A stretch of DNA of 46,309 nucleotides, taken from the IMG/VR virus record IMGVR_UViG_3300035698_028977, positions 1 to 46,309 of that record; one strand, given 5' to 3'. Below, one piece after another: positions 46,045 through 46,309 of this stretch. A program made the translations under genes and the position numbers. Within the stretch, counting starts at the first letter, position 1, and the number at the start of each line of letters is the position of its first letter. The notes under the pieces were generated by a model. That model ran no database searches. It was given only the letters and a program-made list of their open reading frames with translations, and was not told the DNA's origin. The stretch is from a virus.

Positions 46045-46082
46045 GTGCCCAACTACACCCCGAGGGTATGGTGGATGGTGAG

Positions 46083-46309
46083 ATGAGTGAAAAGGACTTC
46101 AACGACCTGCCCGGAATCCAACCCTCGTTTCGGCGTGATGCTTGGGGGAGTGCCCTTGTCCAACGGGTTCACCTAACCGCCTGCGACAACACGGAGTGCC
46201 CGTCCCTTTGGGGGCAACTCAAGATATGGTGGTGGCTCCGGACACTGAAGCGGAACTACGGGGACTACCACTATGAGAAGGGCCTCGACAAGGTGGCTGC
46301 CGCTGCATC
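46083..46309 (+). CDS. Unknown protein, cut by the right window edge
   Basis: 75 codons are visible from the ATG at 46083 (GGTGAG upstream). Contains CDNTECPSLWGQLKIWWWLR and Tyr-rich NYGDYHYEKG. It follows the capsid-like copy 2 by 38 bases. No family recognised. Confidence 0.55.
   Translation, partial: MSEKDFNDLPGIQPSFRRDAWGSALVQRVHLTACDNTECPSLWGQLKIWWWLRTLKRNYGDYHYEKGLDKVAAAA

Overview
The window reads as part of the genome of a very large tailed phage (a huge or jumbo phage) with a G+C-rich genome; the host cannot be named from the sequence. The reasons are dense, mostly short and overlapping genes (many ATGA and TGATG junctions), a large majority of unrecognised proteins, at least seven homing-type endonuclease genes, an intein, 25 tRNA-like genes plus tRNA fragments, phage-style copies of host functions (GroEL, RtcB, a CobS/CobT-like pair, nucleoside hydrolase, HD phosphohydrolase), and no ribosomal-protein or core metabolic genes. 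Two short proteins at the right end resemble the last part of an HK97-fold capsid protein, but no terminase, portal or polymerase lies here, so 'phage' is an inference, and a large plasmid-like element is not excluded.

Left block, 1 to about 10.95 kb, is mostly one leftward series of genes: a C39-like cysteine peptidase, two endonucleases, several unknown proteins, GroEL with a tiny membrane protein downstream, a HAD phosphatase, and proteins sharing a short signature (A..NP..R.HL.PLL). A rightward HU-like gene interrupts it.

Centre, about 11.05 to 18.0 kb, is an RNA block. Besides tRNAs for Leu (5 anticodons), Ser, Trp, Phe, Tyr, Thr, Glu and Arg, it holds a tmRNA, an RNase P RNA placed 1 to 3 bases from tRNAs on both sides, a miniature SRP RNA, and an RNA carrying the diagnostic strings of the GTPase-associated centre of 23S rRNA. 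Several further structured RNAs could not be assigned; some carry strings that recall domain V of 23S rRNA.

18.0 to 27.9 kb holds an SPFH-type lipoprotein operon, small unknown genes, tRNA-Ser and tRNA-Gly, and a leftward operon ending with an 887-residue CobT-like protein (HEXXH plus VWA). Diverging from it, 28.1 to 40.6 kb is one long rightward operon: CobS-like AAA+ ATPase, zinc-finger proteins, RtcB RNA ligase, a TolQ-like membrane protein, a decayed M23 domain, an endonuclease-repeat protein that copied the start of its neighbour, a nucleotidyltransferase-like protein, an orphan Phd-type antitoxin and a nucleoside hydrolase.

The right end, 40.6 to 46.3 kb, has an HD hydrolase, an HNH endonuclease split by a 361-residue intein, and a second tRNA group on the minus strand (Pro, Arg, Arg, His, Pro). 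Here a PD-(D/E)XK endonuclease gene takes its stop codon from bases 8 to 10 of the following tRNA. Two decayed copies of the same protein end the same way at tRNA-Gly and tRNA-Pro, and the intact copy together with its tRNA appears to split another tRNA gene into halves. This tRNA-linked endonuclease module, and the collection of housekeeping and ribosome-like RNAs, are the strongest candidates for undescribed biology.
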